A model generated the notes under the pieces. The model ran no database searches. It saw only the letters and a list, made by a program, of their open reading frames with translations, and was not told the origin of the DNA. Below, one piece after another: positions 52,756 to 61,429 of a stretch of DNA of 64,000 nucleotides (positions are counted from its first letter, which is position 1; the number at the start of each line of letters is the position of its first letter). The stretch comes from an uncultured Parabacteroides sp. (GTDB taxonomy: Bacteria > Bacteroidota > Bacteroidia > Bacteroidales > Tannerellaceae). The stretch lies in contig UQLN01000005.1 in the NCBI GenBank assembly GCA_900541965.1, positions 62,001 to 126,000 on the forward strand, read 5' to 3'. Position numbers and translations under genes: made by a program.

Positions 52756-54894
52756 ATGGCTACGCTGGAAAAAATCAGAAGCAAAGCGGGATTGCTGGTT
52801 CTTGTAGTCGGACTGGCTTTGTTCGCTTTTATCATCGGAGACTTTTTGAACTCCGGTTCGACTTATTTTAGACAGACTCAGGAAAGAGTTGCTAAAGTAA
52901 ATGGAGAAGTGATTAAAATTCAGGATTATCAGTCACGTATAGAAGAAATGACTGATATGTATAAGAAGCAAACTGGTTCTGCCAGCCTTCCTGATGAATA
53001 TCAAAATCAAATCCGCCAGTCCGTATTCGATGAAATGGTACAGGATATTGTTTTGAATGAAGAAGTTGAGCATTTAGGTATGGGAGTTACTCCGGAAGAA
53101 TTATTTGATATGGTTCAAGGAGAAAATATCTCACCGGTCATTCAACAAATGCCGATGTTTCAGAATCCTCAAACAGGCATGTTTGATAAAGCAGTTCTGC
53201 TGAATTTCCTGAAAACAATCGAAGGTACAAGTCTTGCAGGCATGAGTGCAGAACAACAGGCACAGATACAGGAAGCCCGCCAGTTCTGGATGTTCTGGGA
53301 AAAGAATATTAAACGCCAGCGTTTGGCACAGAAATATACTACATTATTGGCAAAAGCGGTTTCAGCAAATAAACTGGATGCCAAAGATGCTTTTGAAGGT
53401 ACGGTAAATAGTTCTGATATTGTATATGCAATGCAGTCATATGCTTCTATTCCAGATTCTACGATCGAAGTGAGTAAAAGTGAAATTGAGAAATTGTACA
53501 ATCAGCGTAAAGAACTTTTCAAGCAAAAGCCGGCTAAAGTAATCAAATATATATCAGTAGATATTCGTCCGAGTAAAGAAGATTATGATAAAGCAAGTGC
53601 TGATATCGAAGCTTTGAAAACCGAATTTGTGGCATCTGACAACGTTGTGGATATTGTAAATGAAAATTCGGAAATACCTTATATGGATGCATTCTTTTCA
53701 GAAAAGGCATTAGACCCGGAAATGAAGCAATTTGTAAAAACTGCGACAATAGGAGAGGTTTATGGTCCTGTTTTTGAAAATGATAAATACAGAATGTTCA
53801 AATTGGTAGATAAAACAGTTGCTCCTGATTCTGTGAAGATAAGCCATATTATGTTGGTTAATAACGGTAATGAAGCTCAGGCAAAGGCTTTAGCCGATAG
53901 TTTGATGACTGTTTTGAAGAATGGTGGTGATTTTGCTGCCCTTGCCAAACAATATTCTGCAGACCAAGCAGCTGAACAAGGTGGTGAATTAGGTTGGTTT
54001 ACTGAAGCTACTGCATTGCGTGGGGTTAATGAAGAATTTCAGAAAGCCGCATTTTCTACTCCGCTGAACGGATACGCTGTTGTTAAGTCAATGTATGGTA
54101 CTCATATTTTGAAAGTGACGGATAAAACATCAAATGTTGCGAAGTTTAAAGTAGCCGATATCGATATGACTGTATCTCCAAGTTCAAAGACTTATGGAAA
54201 TATTTATAATGAATTAAACCAGTTCATTGCTAAGAATAATGACATGAGTAAATTGAATGATGCAGCAAAAGAAGCTGGTTATAATATTATTTCTGATGTT
54301 ACTGTAACGGCTTCTGACCAGGTTTTGGGTTCTATCAAGAATTCTCGTCCTGTCATTCGTTGGGCATTCCAGAATGATAAAGGGAAAATATCCGAAATCT
54401 TTGAATGTGATAATAAATTTGTGATTGCGGCAGTTCAGGGTACTTTGAAAGAAGGTTATCGCTCTGTTGAATCAGTTACTCCGATGTTGAAATCTGAAAT
54501 TGCAGCTCAGAAGAAGGGCGAAAAGATTTCTCAGGATTTGATTTCAAAGAATTTGACATCTTTGGATGCTTATGCACAGACTATGAATTCTTCAGTAGAT
54601 TCTGTTAAGTTTATAAGTTTTTCAACCCGCCGTATTGCCGGAATCGGTGTTGAACCGAAATTGAACGCGATGGTTTCATTGGCTCAGAAAGACCAGCTGA
54701 GTGCTCCGGTTGCAGGAAATAATGGAGTATACGTATTTAAGGTATATGAACAGAACAAAGATGCGAAGTCTTATGACGAAGCTGCAGAAATTCAGGCTTT
54801 AAATGCGTCTAATGGATATCGTTTTAACTTCCAGGCTATCCAGCATCTGGTGGATAATGCAAATATTGAAGATAATCGCATACGTTTTTATTAA
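52756..54894 (+). CDS. PpiD-like periplasmic chaperone with parvulin domain
   Basis: A 712-residue membrane-anchored folding factor. One transmembrane helix (LLVLVVGLALFAFIIG) is followed by a SurA_N-type chaperone region (about 30-240). A parvulin PPIase domain comes next (about 350-450, with KISHIMLVNNG and GGELGWFTEATALRG). A degenerate second parvulin-like region follows. It assists outer-membrane protein folding. A near-consensus box (TATCTTCG, 52702-52709) precedes it. Confidence 0.9.
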   Translation: MATLEKIRSKAGLLVLVVGLALFAFIIGDFLNSGSTYFRQTQERVAKVNGEVIKIQDYQSRIEEMTDMYKKQTGSASLPDEYQNQIRQSVFDEMVQDIVLNEEVEHLGMGVTPEELFDMVQGENISPVIQQMPMFQNPQTGMFDKAVLLNFLKTIEGTSLAGMSAEQQAQIQEARQFWMFWEKNIKRQRLAQKYTTLLAKAVSANKLDAKDAFEGTVNSSDIVYAMQSYASIPDSTIEVSKSEIEKLYNQRKELFKQKPAKVIKYISVDIRPSKEDYDKASADIEALKTEFVASDNVVDIVNENSEIPYMDAFFSEKALDPEMKQFVKTATIGEVYGPVFENDKYRMFKLVDKTVAPDSVKISHIMLVNNGNEAQAKALADSLMTVLKNGGDFAALAKQYSADQAAEQGGELGWFTEATALRGVNEEFQKAAFSTPLNGYAVVKSMYGTHILKVTDKTSNVAKFKVADIDMTVSPSSKTYGNIYNELNQFIAKNNDMSKLNDAAKEAGYNIISDVTVTASDQVLGSIKNSRPVIRWAFQNDKGKISEIFECDNKFVIAAVQGTLKEGYRSVESVTPMLKSEIAAQKKGEKISQDLISKNLTSLDAYAQTMNSSVDSVKFISFSTRRIAGIGVEPKLNAMVSLAQKDQLSAPVAGNNGVYVFKVYEQNKDAKSYDEAAEIQALNASNGYRFNFQAIQHLVDNANIEDNRIRFY

Positions 54895-54933
54895 TGTTTA
54901 GAAAGACAGTGTAATCACTCCAAGTATAAGATG

Positions 54934-54967
54934 AAGCCGCCGGACAAGTTTGTTCGGCGGCTTTTTT
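54934..54967 (+). terminator. Terminator of the PpiD-like gene
   Basis: A 14-bp AAGCCGCCG-type stem (54934-54947 with 54950-54963, one wobble) with a T run. The rlmN -7 box starts 2 nt after it. Confidence 0.8.
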
Positions 54968-54968
54968 G

Positions 54969-54976
54969 TATCTTTG
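54969..54976 (+). promoter_or_regulatory. -7 box of rlmN
   Basis: TATCTTTG lies 34 nt before the rlmN ATG. A TTTG at 54949-54952, inside the terminator hairpin, could be the -33 box. Confidence 0.5.
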
Positions 54977-55002
54977 CCTCATAAAGAAGATTTTGTAAGA
55001 AT

Positions 55003-56034
55003 ATGAGTGAGAAACGGCGTTTATTGGGAATGACCATTGAAGAACTGAAAGCAGTGGCAGCAGAAGTTGGACTACCGGGATATGCAGCAAAGCAGTTAGC
55101 AGACTGGTTGTATAAAAAGAAAGTAACTTCTATTTCTGCTATGACAAATATAGCTGCAGCCAAGCGTTCGGTACTGGAAGAGAAATATGAGATAGGAGCT
55201 ATTCCTCCTTCTGATTTTATGAAGTCCGTGGATGGCACAATCAAGTATTTATTCCCTGTCGGAGTCGGCAACTTTGTTGAATCGGTTTATATTCCTACAG
55301 AAGAGAGGGCAACACTTTGTGTTTCGTCGCAGGTTGGCTGTAAAATGAACTGTCTTTTTTGTATGACGGGGAAACAAGGATTTACAAAAAATCTGACTGC
55401 GAATGAAATTTTGAATCAAATACAGTCTTTGCCAGAGTCGGATTCATTGACAAATATCGTTTTTATGGGAATGGGAGAGCCGTTGGATAATGTAGACGAG
55501 CTATTTAAAGTTCTTGAGATCTTGACGGCATCTTATGGATATGCCTGGAGTCCCAAGCGAATTACTGTTTCGACGATTGGTGTGGCTAAAGGCTTAAAAC
55601 GTTTTCTTGATGAAAGCGAATGTCATTTGGCGGTCAGCCTCCATTCTCCCTATCCGGCGGAACGTTTATCTTTGATGCCTGTAGAAAAGGCATTCCCGGC
55701 CCGTTCTATAATAGATACAATCAAGCAATATGACTTTACCCACCAACGCCGGGTTTCTTTTGAATATATTGTTTTTAAAAATTTGAATGATAGTGTGCAA
55801 CATGCAAAGGCCCTATCTTGTTTATTAAATGAGATACCTTGTAGAGTTAACCTGATACGTTTCCATGCAATACCGGGAGTTCCTTTAGAAAGTTCAGATA
55901 TGAAGAAAATGGAGATATTCAGAGATACTTTAAATGCTTCCGGAGTAGTTTGCACAATTAGGGCTTCACGTGGAGAAGATATTTTTGCTGCCTGTGGAAT
56001 GCTTTCTACTGCAAAACTGCAACAAAATAAGTAG
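55003..56034 (+). CDS. rlmN: 23S rRNA/tRNA adenine-2 methyltransferase RlmN
   Basis: A 343-residue radical SAM enzyme that methylates C2 of A2503 in 23S rRNA and A37 of some tRNAs. The cluster motif is CKMNCLFC (CxxxCxxC). Other blocks are NIVFMGMGEPLDN, VSTIGVAKGL and the C-terminal RASRGEDIFAACGML with the catalytic Cys. Confidence 0.96.
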   Translation: MSEKRRLLGMTIEELKAVAAEVGLPGYAAKQLADWLYKKKVTSISAMTNIAAAKRSVLEEKYEIGAIPPSDFMKSVDGTIKYLFPVGVGNFVESVYIPTEERATLCVSSQVGCKMNCLFCMTGKQGFTKNLTANEILNQIQSLPESDSLTNIVFMGMGEPLDNVDELFKVLEILTASYGYAWSPKRITVSTIGVAKGLKRFLDESECHLAVSLHSPYPAERLSLMPVEKAFPARSIIDTIKQYDFTHQRRVSFEYIVFKNLNDSVQHAKALSCLLNEIPCRVNLIRFHAIPGVPLESSDMKKMEIFRDTLNASGVVCTIRASRGEDIFAACGMLSTAKLQQNK

Positions 56035-56061
56035 AAGATATCTCGTGTGAAGTAAAAGAAC

Positions 56062-56069
56062 TATATTTG
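56062..56069 (+). promoter_or_regulatory. -7 box of the DUF4837 gene
   Basis: TATATTTG, 31 nt before the DUF4837 start codon. Confidence 0.5.
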
Positions 56070-56092
56070 TATAATTAAAAAATTTAATCGGT

Positions 56093-57127
56093 ATGAAAAC
56101 ACATTCTTTAATAATCAGCTTTGTGATGCTTCTTTTAGTAATGGGAGCATGTAGCTCAGGCCCGGTGATGAGAAATTCAACGGGATTTGCCTATGAGATA
56201 GTGGTTGTAATGAATAAAGCTGACTGGGATGCTGCCGCCGGTAAAGCCATCAAAGCCGAATTGACTTCAGATGTACCAGGCTTGCCTCAATCGGAACCTG
56301 CTTTTAAAATTACGTATGTAACCCCAGACCAGTTTAACGGTTTGTTGACTTATGTTCGTAATATATTTGTTGTAAATATTAATCCGTCACAATATACAAA
56401 GGTCTCTTTGAAATCGGAAAAGAATAAGTATGCCAAGAACCAGATGGTTCTGGTTATGTCTTCTCCTTCTGCCGATGCTATTACTGCGTATGTAGCGGAA
56501 CATCCGAGAGATATTGTGGACTTTTTCAATAAATGTGAGACAGACCGTACGGTAAGCCAATTGCAGAAGGATTATAGCTCGGTTGTCATGGACCATGTCA
56601 AAAGAGATTTTGGAATCGAATTGAAGGTTCCTGCTAATATGACTTATTATCGTGATACAACCGGATTTTTCTGGGCATCTAATAATGCAAAAACCGGACG
56701 TACGGATATTATCGTTTATTCATTCCCCTATACAGATCAAAATACTTTTACAGAAGCATATCTGGTAGCTAAACGTGACTCTGTATTGAAAGTGAATCTC
56801 CCGGGTTCATTCCCTAATTCATATATGACCACGGAAACGCGCGCCGGATTAACTTATACTCCGACAACAGTCGATGGACAGTATTGTGGCGTATTACGTG
56901 GCTTATGGAGAATGGAAGGCGATATGATGGGAGGCCCGTTTGTAAGTCATGCCCGTTTGGATGAGAAAAATAACAAGGTAGTGGTGGTTGAAGGTTTCGT
57001 TTTTGCTCCGGAAACAGATAAACGTAATTTTATCCGCAGAATAGAGTCTTCACTGCATACGCTTCGTTTCCCGGGGGCTGTAGAAAAAGAACTGGAAGAA
57101 CTGCCCAGTGTTCCTCAAGAAAATTAA
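56093..57127 (+). CDS. DUF4837 family lipoprotein
   Basis: A 344-residue lipoprotein (lipobox VMGAC). The family blocks EIVVVMNKADWD, LTYVRNIFVVNI and GFFWASNNAKTGR, with a PYTD segment, are present. DUF4837 proteins are common in Bacteroidetes and have no known activity. It lies just before pdxA, 17 nt apart. Confidence 0.85.
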   Translation: MKTHSLIISFVMLLLVMGACSSGPVMRNSTGFAYEIVVVMNKADWDAAAGKAIKAELTSDVPGLPQSEPAFKITYVTPDQFNGLLTYVRNIFVVNINPSQYTKVSLKSEKNKYAKNQMVLVMSSPSADAITAYVAEHPRDIVDFFNKCETDRTVSQLQKDYSSVVMDHVKRDFGIELKVPANMTYYRDTTGFFWASNNAKTGRTDIIVYSFPYTDQNTFTEAYLVAKRDSVLKVNLPGSFPNSYMTTETRAGLTYTPTTVDGQYCGVLRGLWRMEGDMMGGPFVSHARLDEKNNKVVVVEGFVFAPETDKRNFIRRIESSLHTLRFPGAVEKELEELPSVPQEN

Positions 57128-57143
57128 CAAACATACATAATAA

Positions 57144-58250
57144 ATGGAAGAACGATTGATTAAAGTGGGGATTACCCATGGTGATATAAACGGTATCGGT
57201 TATGAAGTAATATTAAAAACATTTGCTGATGCCCGTGTGGCTGAACTTTGTACTCCTATTATTTATGGTTCGTCAAAGATAGCCGCCTATCACCGGAAGG
57301 CATTGGAGCTTTCACCTGTGAATTTGAGTATCATAGCACAAGCTGAAGATGCCGGGGAAAGCCGGGTAAATATTATCAATTGCGTAGATGACGAAACAAA
57401 GGTTGAGTTGTCTAAGTCCACAGATATAGCCGGAAATGCAGCATATCTGGCATTAGAAGCAGCTGTAACGGACTTAAAAAGGGGCGTAGTTGACGTATTA
57501 GTTACTGCACCGATTAACAAGCATAACATACAAAATCAACAATTTCATTTTCCGGGCCATACGGAATATTTGGAAGAATGCTTCGGAGGATTGGGAAAGA
57601 AAGCTTTGATGATTTTAATGAAAGACAGCTTGCGGGTCGCTTTAGTAACGGGACATATCCCTTTGGCACAGGTAGCCTCGAAAATAACAGTTGAAGAAAT
57701 CGTATCGAAATTGCGTATTTTTAATCAATCGCTTAAGCAAGATTTTGGAGTGGAACGTCCACGGATTGCAGTACTTTCTCTAAATCCTCATGCCGGAGAT
57801 AACGGTTTGTTGGGAAAAGAAGAAGAAGAAATCATTATTCCGGCAATCCAGGAAGCAGAGAAGAGAGGCGTAATGTCTTTCGGACCTTTCGCAGCAGACG
57901 GCTTTTTCGGTTCGCAGATGTATGATAAATTTGATGGTGTGTTGGCCATGTATCATGATCAGGGACTTGCTCCTTTTAAAACGTTGGCAATGGATGATGG
58001 TGTTAATTACACTGCAGGTTTGTCCATTGTACGTACGTCTCCGGCACATGGTACTGCTTACGATATAGCAGGGCAAAACGTGGCATCGGAGGAGTCATTC
58101 CGGCAAGCCTTGTATACGGCATTGGATATTTACCGCAACCGGGTTTCATACCGTGAAGCCACAGCGAATCCGCTGCGCAAACAATATTTCGATAAAGGTG
58201 GTGATAATGAAAAACTTGATTTGACAAAAGAAGATGATGTAGAAATTTGA
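57144..58250 (+). CDS. pdxA: 4-hydroxythreonine-4-phosphate dehydrogenase
   Basis: A 368-residue NAD- and metal-dependent enzyme of the DXP-dependent vitamin B6 pathway. Blocks ITHGDINGIGYEV, APINKHNIQ, FPGHTEYLEE (metal His), LSLNPHAGD and MYHDQGLAPFK (metal His) are intact. A terminator follows at 58261. Confidence 0.95.
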   Translation: MEERLIKVGITHGDINGIGYEVILKTFADARVAELCTPIIYGSSKIAAYHRKALELSPVNLSIIAQAEDAGESRVNIINCVDDETKVELSKSTDIAGNAAYLALEAAVTDLKRGVVDVLVTAPINKHNIQNQQFHFPGHTEYLEECFGGLGKKALMILMKDSLRVALVTGHIPLAQVASKITVEEIVSKLRIFNQSLKQDFGVERPRIAVLSLNPHAGDNGLLGKEEEEIIIPAIQEAEKRGVMSFGPFAADGFFGSQMYDKFDGVLAMYHDQGLAPFKTLAMDDGVNYTAGLSIVRTSPAHGTAYDIAGQNVASEESFRQALYTALDIYRNRVSYREATANPLRKQYFDKGGDNEKLDLTKEDDVEI

Positions 58251-58260
58251 AAATGAGATA

Positions 58261-58325
58261 ACACCCGGATAGAGATATTACTGTTTTAGGGAAATACAGC
58301 TCTGTCCGGGTGTATTTTTTTTTAA
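58261..58325 (+). terminator. Terminator of pdxA
   Basis: A 14-bp ACACCCGGA-based stem (58261-58274 with 58300-58313, one wobble) followed by a long T run. Confidence 0.85.
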
Positions 58326-58352
58326 TTTTTTTTTTCGTCGGAAAAGTTTGTG

Positions 58353-58360
58353 TAAGTTTG
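58353..58360 (+). promoter_or_regulatory. -7 box of the cytidylyltransferase operon
   Basis: TAAGTTTG, 23 nt before the start codon at 58383. Confidence 0.5.
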
Positions 58361-58382
58361 CAGTTTTAAAGAAAAAGGTGTT

Positions 58383-58850
58383 ATGTTCAAAGATAAAACA
58401 ATAGTATATACTTCCGGAACATTTGATATGTTTCATTATAATCATCTCCGGATGATCAATTATGCCCGGAGTTTGGCTGATATTCTGATAGTAGGTGTAA
58501 GTACGGACGAGTTGGTGTCTTCTTATAAGGCTAAGCCTATTATTCCTTTTTCAGAACGGCTACAGATTATAGAGGCATTGAAAACTCCGGATATAGTTAT
58601 TCCTCAACATACCTTAGACCATACGGAAATTGTAAAAAAATTAAATATCGATGCCTTTGTTGTCGGCGATGATTGGTTTGGTAAATATGACTATTTAAAG
58701 GATTTGGGAATACAGGTATTCTATTTCCCATATGGTACGGGAGTTTCTTCATCTAACTTGAAGAAAACAATCCATGACTCTTATGAGCAAAACCTGAAGT
58801 CGCAGCGTCAATCAAAGCCGGAATCGGTAAAAGGTTCCGGAGAAAAATAA
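58383..58850 (+). CDS. TagD-like cytidylyltransferase
   Basis: A 155-residue nucleotidyltransferase similar to glycerol-3-phosphate cytidylyltransferases, which make CDP-alcohols from CTP. The N-terminal block is YTSGTFDMFHYNHLRMI: the usual HxGH reads HYNH, so Asn replaces Gly. The SSSNLKKTI block corresponds to the C-terminal ISST motif. It is the first gene of a four-gene unit with SDR, CDP-alcohol phosphotransferase and acyltransferase genes, which suggests that it activates a polyol phosphate for a lipid headgroup. Confidence 0.8.
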   Translation: MFKDKTIVYTSGTFDMFHYNHLRMINYARSLADILIVGVSTDELVSSYKAKPIIPFSERLQIIEALKTPDIVIPQHTLDHTEIVKKLNIDAFVVGDDWFGKYDYLKDLGIQVFYFPYGTGVSSSNLKKTIHDSYEQNLKSQRQSKPESVKGSGEK

Positions 58851-58864
58851 AAGAACAAGGGCAG

Positions 58865-59593
58865 ATGGAGAAATTTGCTTTTATAACAGGGGGGACAAAA
58901 GGTATAGGCAAGGCTGTTGCTTCATGTTTGGGTGAAGCGGGATACAATCTGATTTTGACTTATGCATCAGATAAAAATACGGCAGAAACCACTTGTCTTG
59001 GATTACAGCAAAAATATGGTGTAAGCGTTTTTGCATTACAGGCTGATATCTCTGATAAAAAATCAATAAATAAGATTTATGATTATCTGGTGACAAATAA
59101 TCTGAAACTGGACGCCTTGATTTTTAATGCAGGGTTGACCTGTCGTGATCCTTTTGAAGAATTATCTTTGGAAGATTGGGAACGTGTCTTTTTTGCCAAT
59201 GTACATTTTCCTGTATTTCTGCTGCAAAAAATAGTAGGGTTAATCAATAAAGAAGGAAGCATTGTTTTCACCGGTTCCTTAATGGGTATTCTGCCTCATT
59301 CCGTATCGTTGGCATATGGCGTGACAAAGAGTGCGATTCATTCATTGGTGAAAAATATGGTTAAATTCCTTACGCCTTATGATTTAAGGATAAATGCGGT
59401 AGCTCCCGGTTTTGTAGATACGGAATGGCAGAAAACAAAACCTGCGGAAATTCGTCGGAACATAGAAAATAAAGTTTCTTTAGGACGTTTTTGTACGCCG
59501 GAAGAAGTTGCTTCTGTTTACAAGATGTTGATAGATAACAAATATTTTAATGGGGAAGTAATCACCGTTGATGGTGGTTATTCTTATAAATAA
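58865..59593 (+). CDS. Short-chain dehydrogenase/reductase (FabG-like)
   Basis: A 242-residue NAD(P)-dependent oxidoreductase. The cofactor motif is TGGTKGIGKA at residues 8-17; the NAG motif and the catalytic Ser/Tyr/Lys set (Ser in VFTGSLMG, Tyr and Lys in YGVTKS) are present. It sits second in the lipid unit, 14 nt after the cytidylyltransferase, and may make the polyol precursor. A role in fatty-acid elongation (FabG) is the alternative. Confidence 0.85.
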   Translation: MEKFAFITGGTKGIGKAVASCLGEAGYNLILTYASDKNTAETTCLGLQQKYGVSVFALQADISDKKSINKIYDYLVTNNLKLDALIFNAGLTCRDPFEELSLEDWERVFFANVHFPVFLLQKIVGLINKEGSIVFTGSLMGILPHSVSLAYGVTKSAIHSLVKNMVKFLTPYDLRINAVAPGFVDTEWQKTKPAEIRRNIENKVSLGRFCTPEEVASVYKMLIDNKYFNGEVITVDGGYSYK

Positions 59594-59600
59594 AACAGCA

Positions 59601-60488
59601 ATGGGTGATTTAGATAAAGAGTATGAGGCTTCGTTGAAGTCTATAGAGACAGAAAATCTGGTAGACCGAGTTTTTTATCGTCCTATAGGTTTCCGTATAG
59701 CCCGTATGTTAAGAGGAACAGGTATTACTCCTAATATGGTAACGGTTGTCTCTATTTTTGTGGGAGCTGCAGTCGGTTACTTTTTTTACCATGATGATTT
59801 GATATATAATATATGTGGTATCTTATTATTAATAACAGCCAATATTTTAGATTGTGTAGATGGGCAGTTAGCGCGTCTGACCGGTATAAAATCTAAAATC
59901 GGACGTATTTTGGATGGATTTGCCGGTGATATTTGGTTCGCATGTATTTATGTTGCTTTTGCTCTTCGCCTGTCTCATGACTATGGTACATACTGGTTCT
60001 TTGCTTTAGCCGTACTTTCCGGTATTTCCCATTTGGTGCAGGCTAATATTACGGATTATTATAAAACACTTCATCTCTATTTCATAAGTAAGGATAAGGG
60101 AGCTGAATTTCAATCATTGGAAGAAATAAAAGCCAGCCATAAATCGATGAAGTTTGGGGTAAATAAATTTTTCTATTTCCTTTATAGAGGATATTCCTTG
60201 TTGCAGGTAAAGGCAACTCCCTCATTACAACAGATGCTACGCAGCCTCCATAAAAAATATGGAGATGACATACCCGAAAATATTCGTGTTTCGTTCCGGA
60301 AGCAAAGCCGTAAGCTAATGTCCCTGATAGACCTTCTTACTTTTAACGGACGTACAATCGTGATGTTTGTTGTTGTATTGAGCGGAGAAGTTTGGCTTTA
60401 TTTCCTGTATGAGATTATTGTATTGAACAGTGTCTTGATAATAGCAATGAATAAACACGAAAAGATGTGTAAAACCTTTTGTGAATAA
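59601..60488 (+). CDS. CDP-alcohol phosphatidyltransferase
   Basis: A 295-residue membrane enzyme that transfers a phospho-alcohol from a CDP-alcohol to an acceptor. The complete family motif DxxDGxxARx8GxxxDxxxD starts at DCVDGQLAR. Helices flank the motif and fill the C-terminal part. ATG 59601 (MGDLDKEYEASLKS), 7 nt after the SDR stop, is preferred over a start inside the SDR gene. The headgroup is not known. Confidence 0.88.
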   Translation: MGDLDKEYEASLKSIETENLVDRVFYRPIGFRIARMLRGTGITPNMVTVVSIFVGAAVGYFFYHDDLIYNICGILLLITANILDCVDGQLARLTGIKSKIGRILDGFAGDIWFACIYVAFALRLSHDYGTYWFFALAVLSGISHLVQANITDYYKTLHLYFISKDKGAEFQSLEEIKASHKSMKFGVNKFFYFLYRGYSLLQVKATPSLQQMLRSLHKKYGDDIPENIRVSFRKQSRKLMSLIDLLTFNGRTIVMFVVVLSGEVWLYFLYEIIVLNSVLIIAMNKHEKMCKTFCE

Positions 60489-60500
60489 GTTTATTAGTAT

Positions 60501-61325
60501 ATGAAAGAGAGCGTAGTAGACATATATGATTTACAGAAAGCTGCCCCGTTCTTTAAAAGCCGTATAGGAACATTCCTGGGTAAAGTTTTAATTAAGTGGT
60601 TGGATATAGATAAAGTAAATCGTGTCCATGCCAATAATTGTCATTTGCGTGGGGCTGATTTTACTACTGCCCTATTGAATGACCCTTTGATAGATATCAA
60701 ATATAAATTGCATAATGCTGAAGTTCTGGACAATTTGCCGGAAGGAGCTTTTGTTACAGTGTCCAATCATCCGATAGGATCTATCGACGGAATCATGTTG
60801 ATTGATATATTTGCATCCCGCCGTCCCGATTTTAAAGTTATGGTAAACGGGATTCTGACGAATATCGGGGCAATGGATGATAATTTTGTTTCAGTAAAAC
60901 CGGACTCAAAAAATGAAGGTGCCAACCTTAAGAATATGAATGGTGTCCGTGTTTCCTTACAACGTTTGAAAGAGGGGCATCCGATGGGATTTTTTCCTGC
61001 CGGAAGTATTTCCATGTACAACAAGGAAGCTGGCAGGATTCAGGATCTACCCTGGACCCATAGCGTAATACGTTTGATACGCAAGGCAAACGCCCCTATT
61101 TATCCCGTATATTTTGATTTTCTTAATTCCCGCTTTTTTTATTGGCTGGGACGTATCGATTGGCGTATCCGTACATTGCGGATTCCCGCAGAAGCCTTTA
61201 ATAAGCGGGGACGTACGGTCGATATCTATATAGGCGATCCGATAAACCCGGAAGAAATACAGGGTTTGGATGACAAGGAACTTGCAGAGTTCTTATATAA
61301 AAAGACATACGGTGCTAAAAAATAA
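60501..61325 (+). CDS. Lysophospholipid acyltransferase-like protein
   Basis: A 274-residue membrane-associated acyltransferase. The catalytic block reads VSNHPIGSIDG, so His and Asp are five residues apart (HX5D) instead of the usual HX4D, as in OlsA-like Bacteroidetes members. The second block is FFPAGSISMYN. It follows the CDP-alcohol enzyme in the same unit and probably acylates a lipid intermediate. Confidence 0.82.
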   Translation: MKESVVDIYDLQKAAPFFKSRIGTFLGKVLIKWLDIDKVNRVHANNCHLRGADFTTALLNDPLIDIKYKLHNAEVLDNLPEGAFVTVSNHPIGSIDGIMLIDIFASRRPDFKVMVNGILTNIGAMDDNFVSVKPDSKNEGANLKNMNGVRVSLQRLKEGHPMGFFPAGSISMYNKEAGRIQDLPWTHSVIRLIRKANAPIYPVYFDFLNSRFFYWLGRIDWRIRTLRIPAEAFNKRGRTVDIYIGDPINPEEIQGLDDKELAEFLYKKTYGAKK

Positions 61326-61377
61326 GAAAGCTCGTTTAGAAACCTCCCGGATACATGGTAAATTGAATTAAGATTTG

Positions 61378-61385
61378 TAATTTTG
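61378..61385 (+). promoter_or_regulatory. -7 box of the sigma54 activator gene
   Basis: TAATTTTG, 45 nt before the start codon at 61430. Confidence 0.45.
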
Positions 61386-61429
61386 GCAGAGAAACTGAAA
61401 TAATTACAGATTTAAAGGTTTGTGCAATC

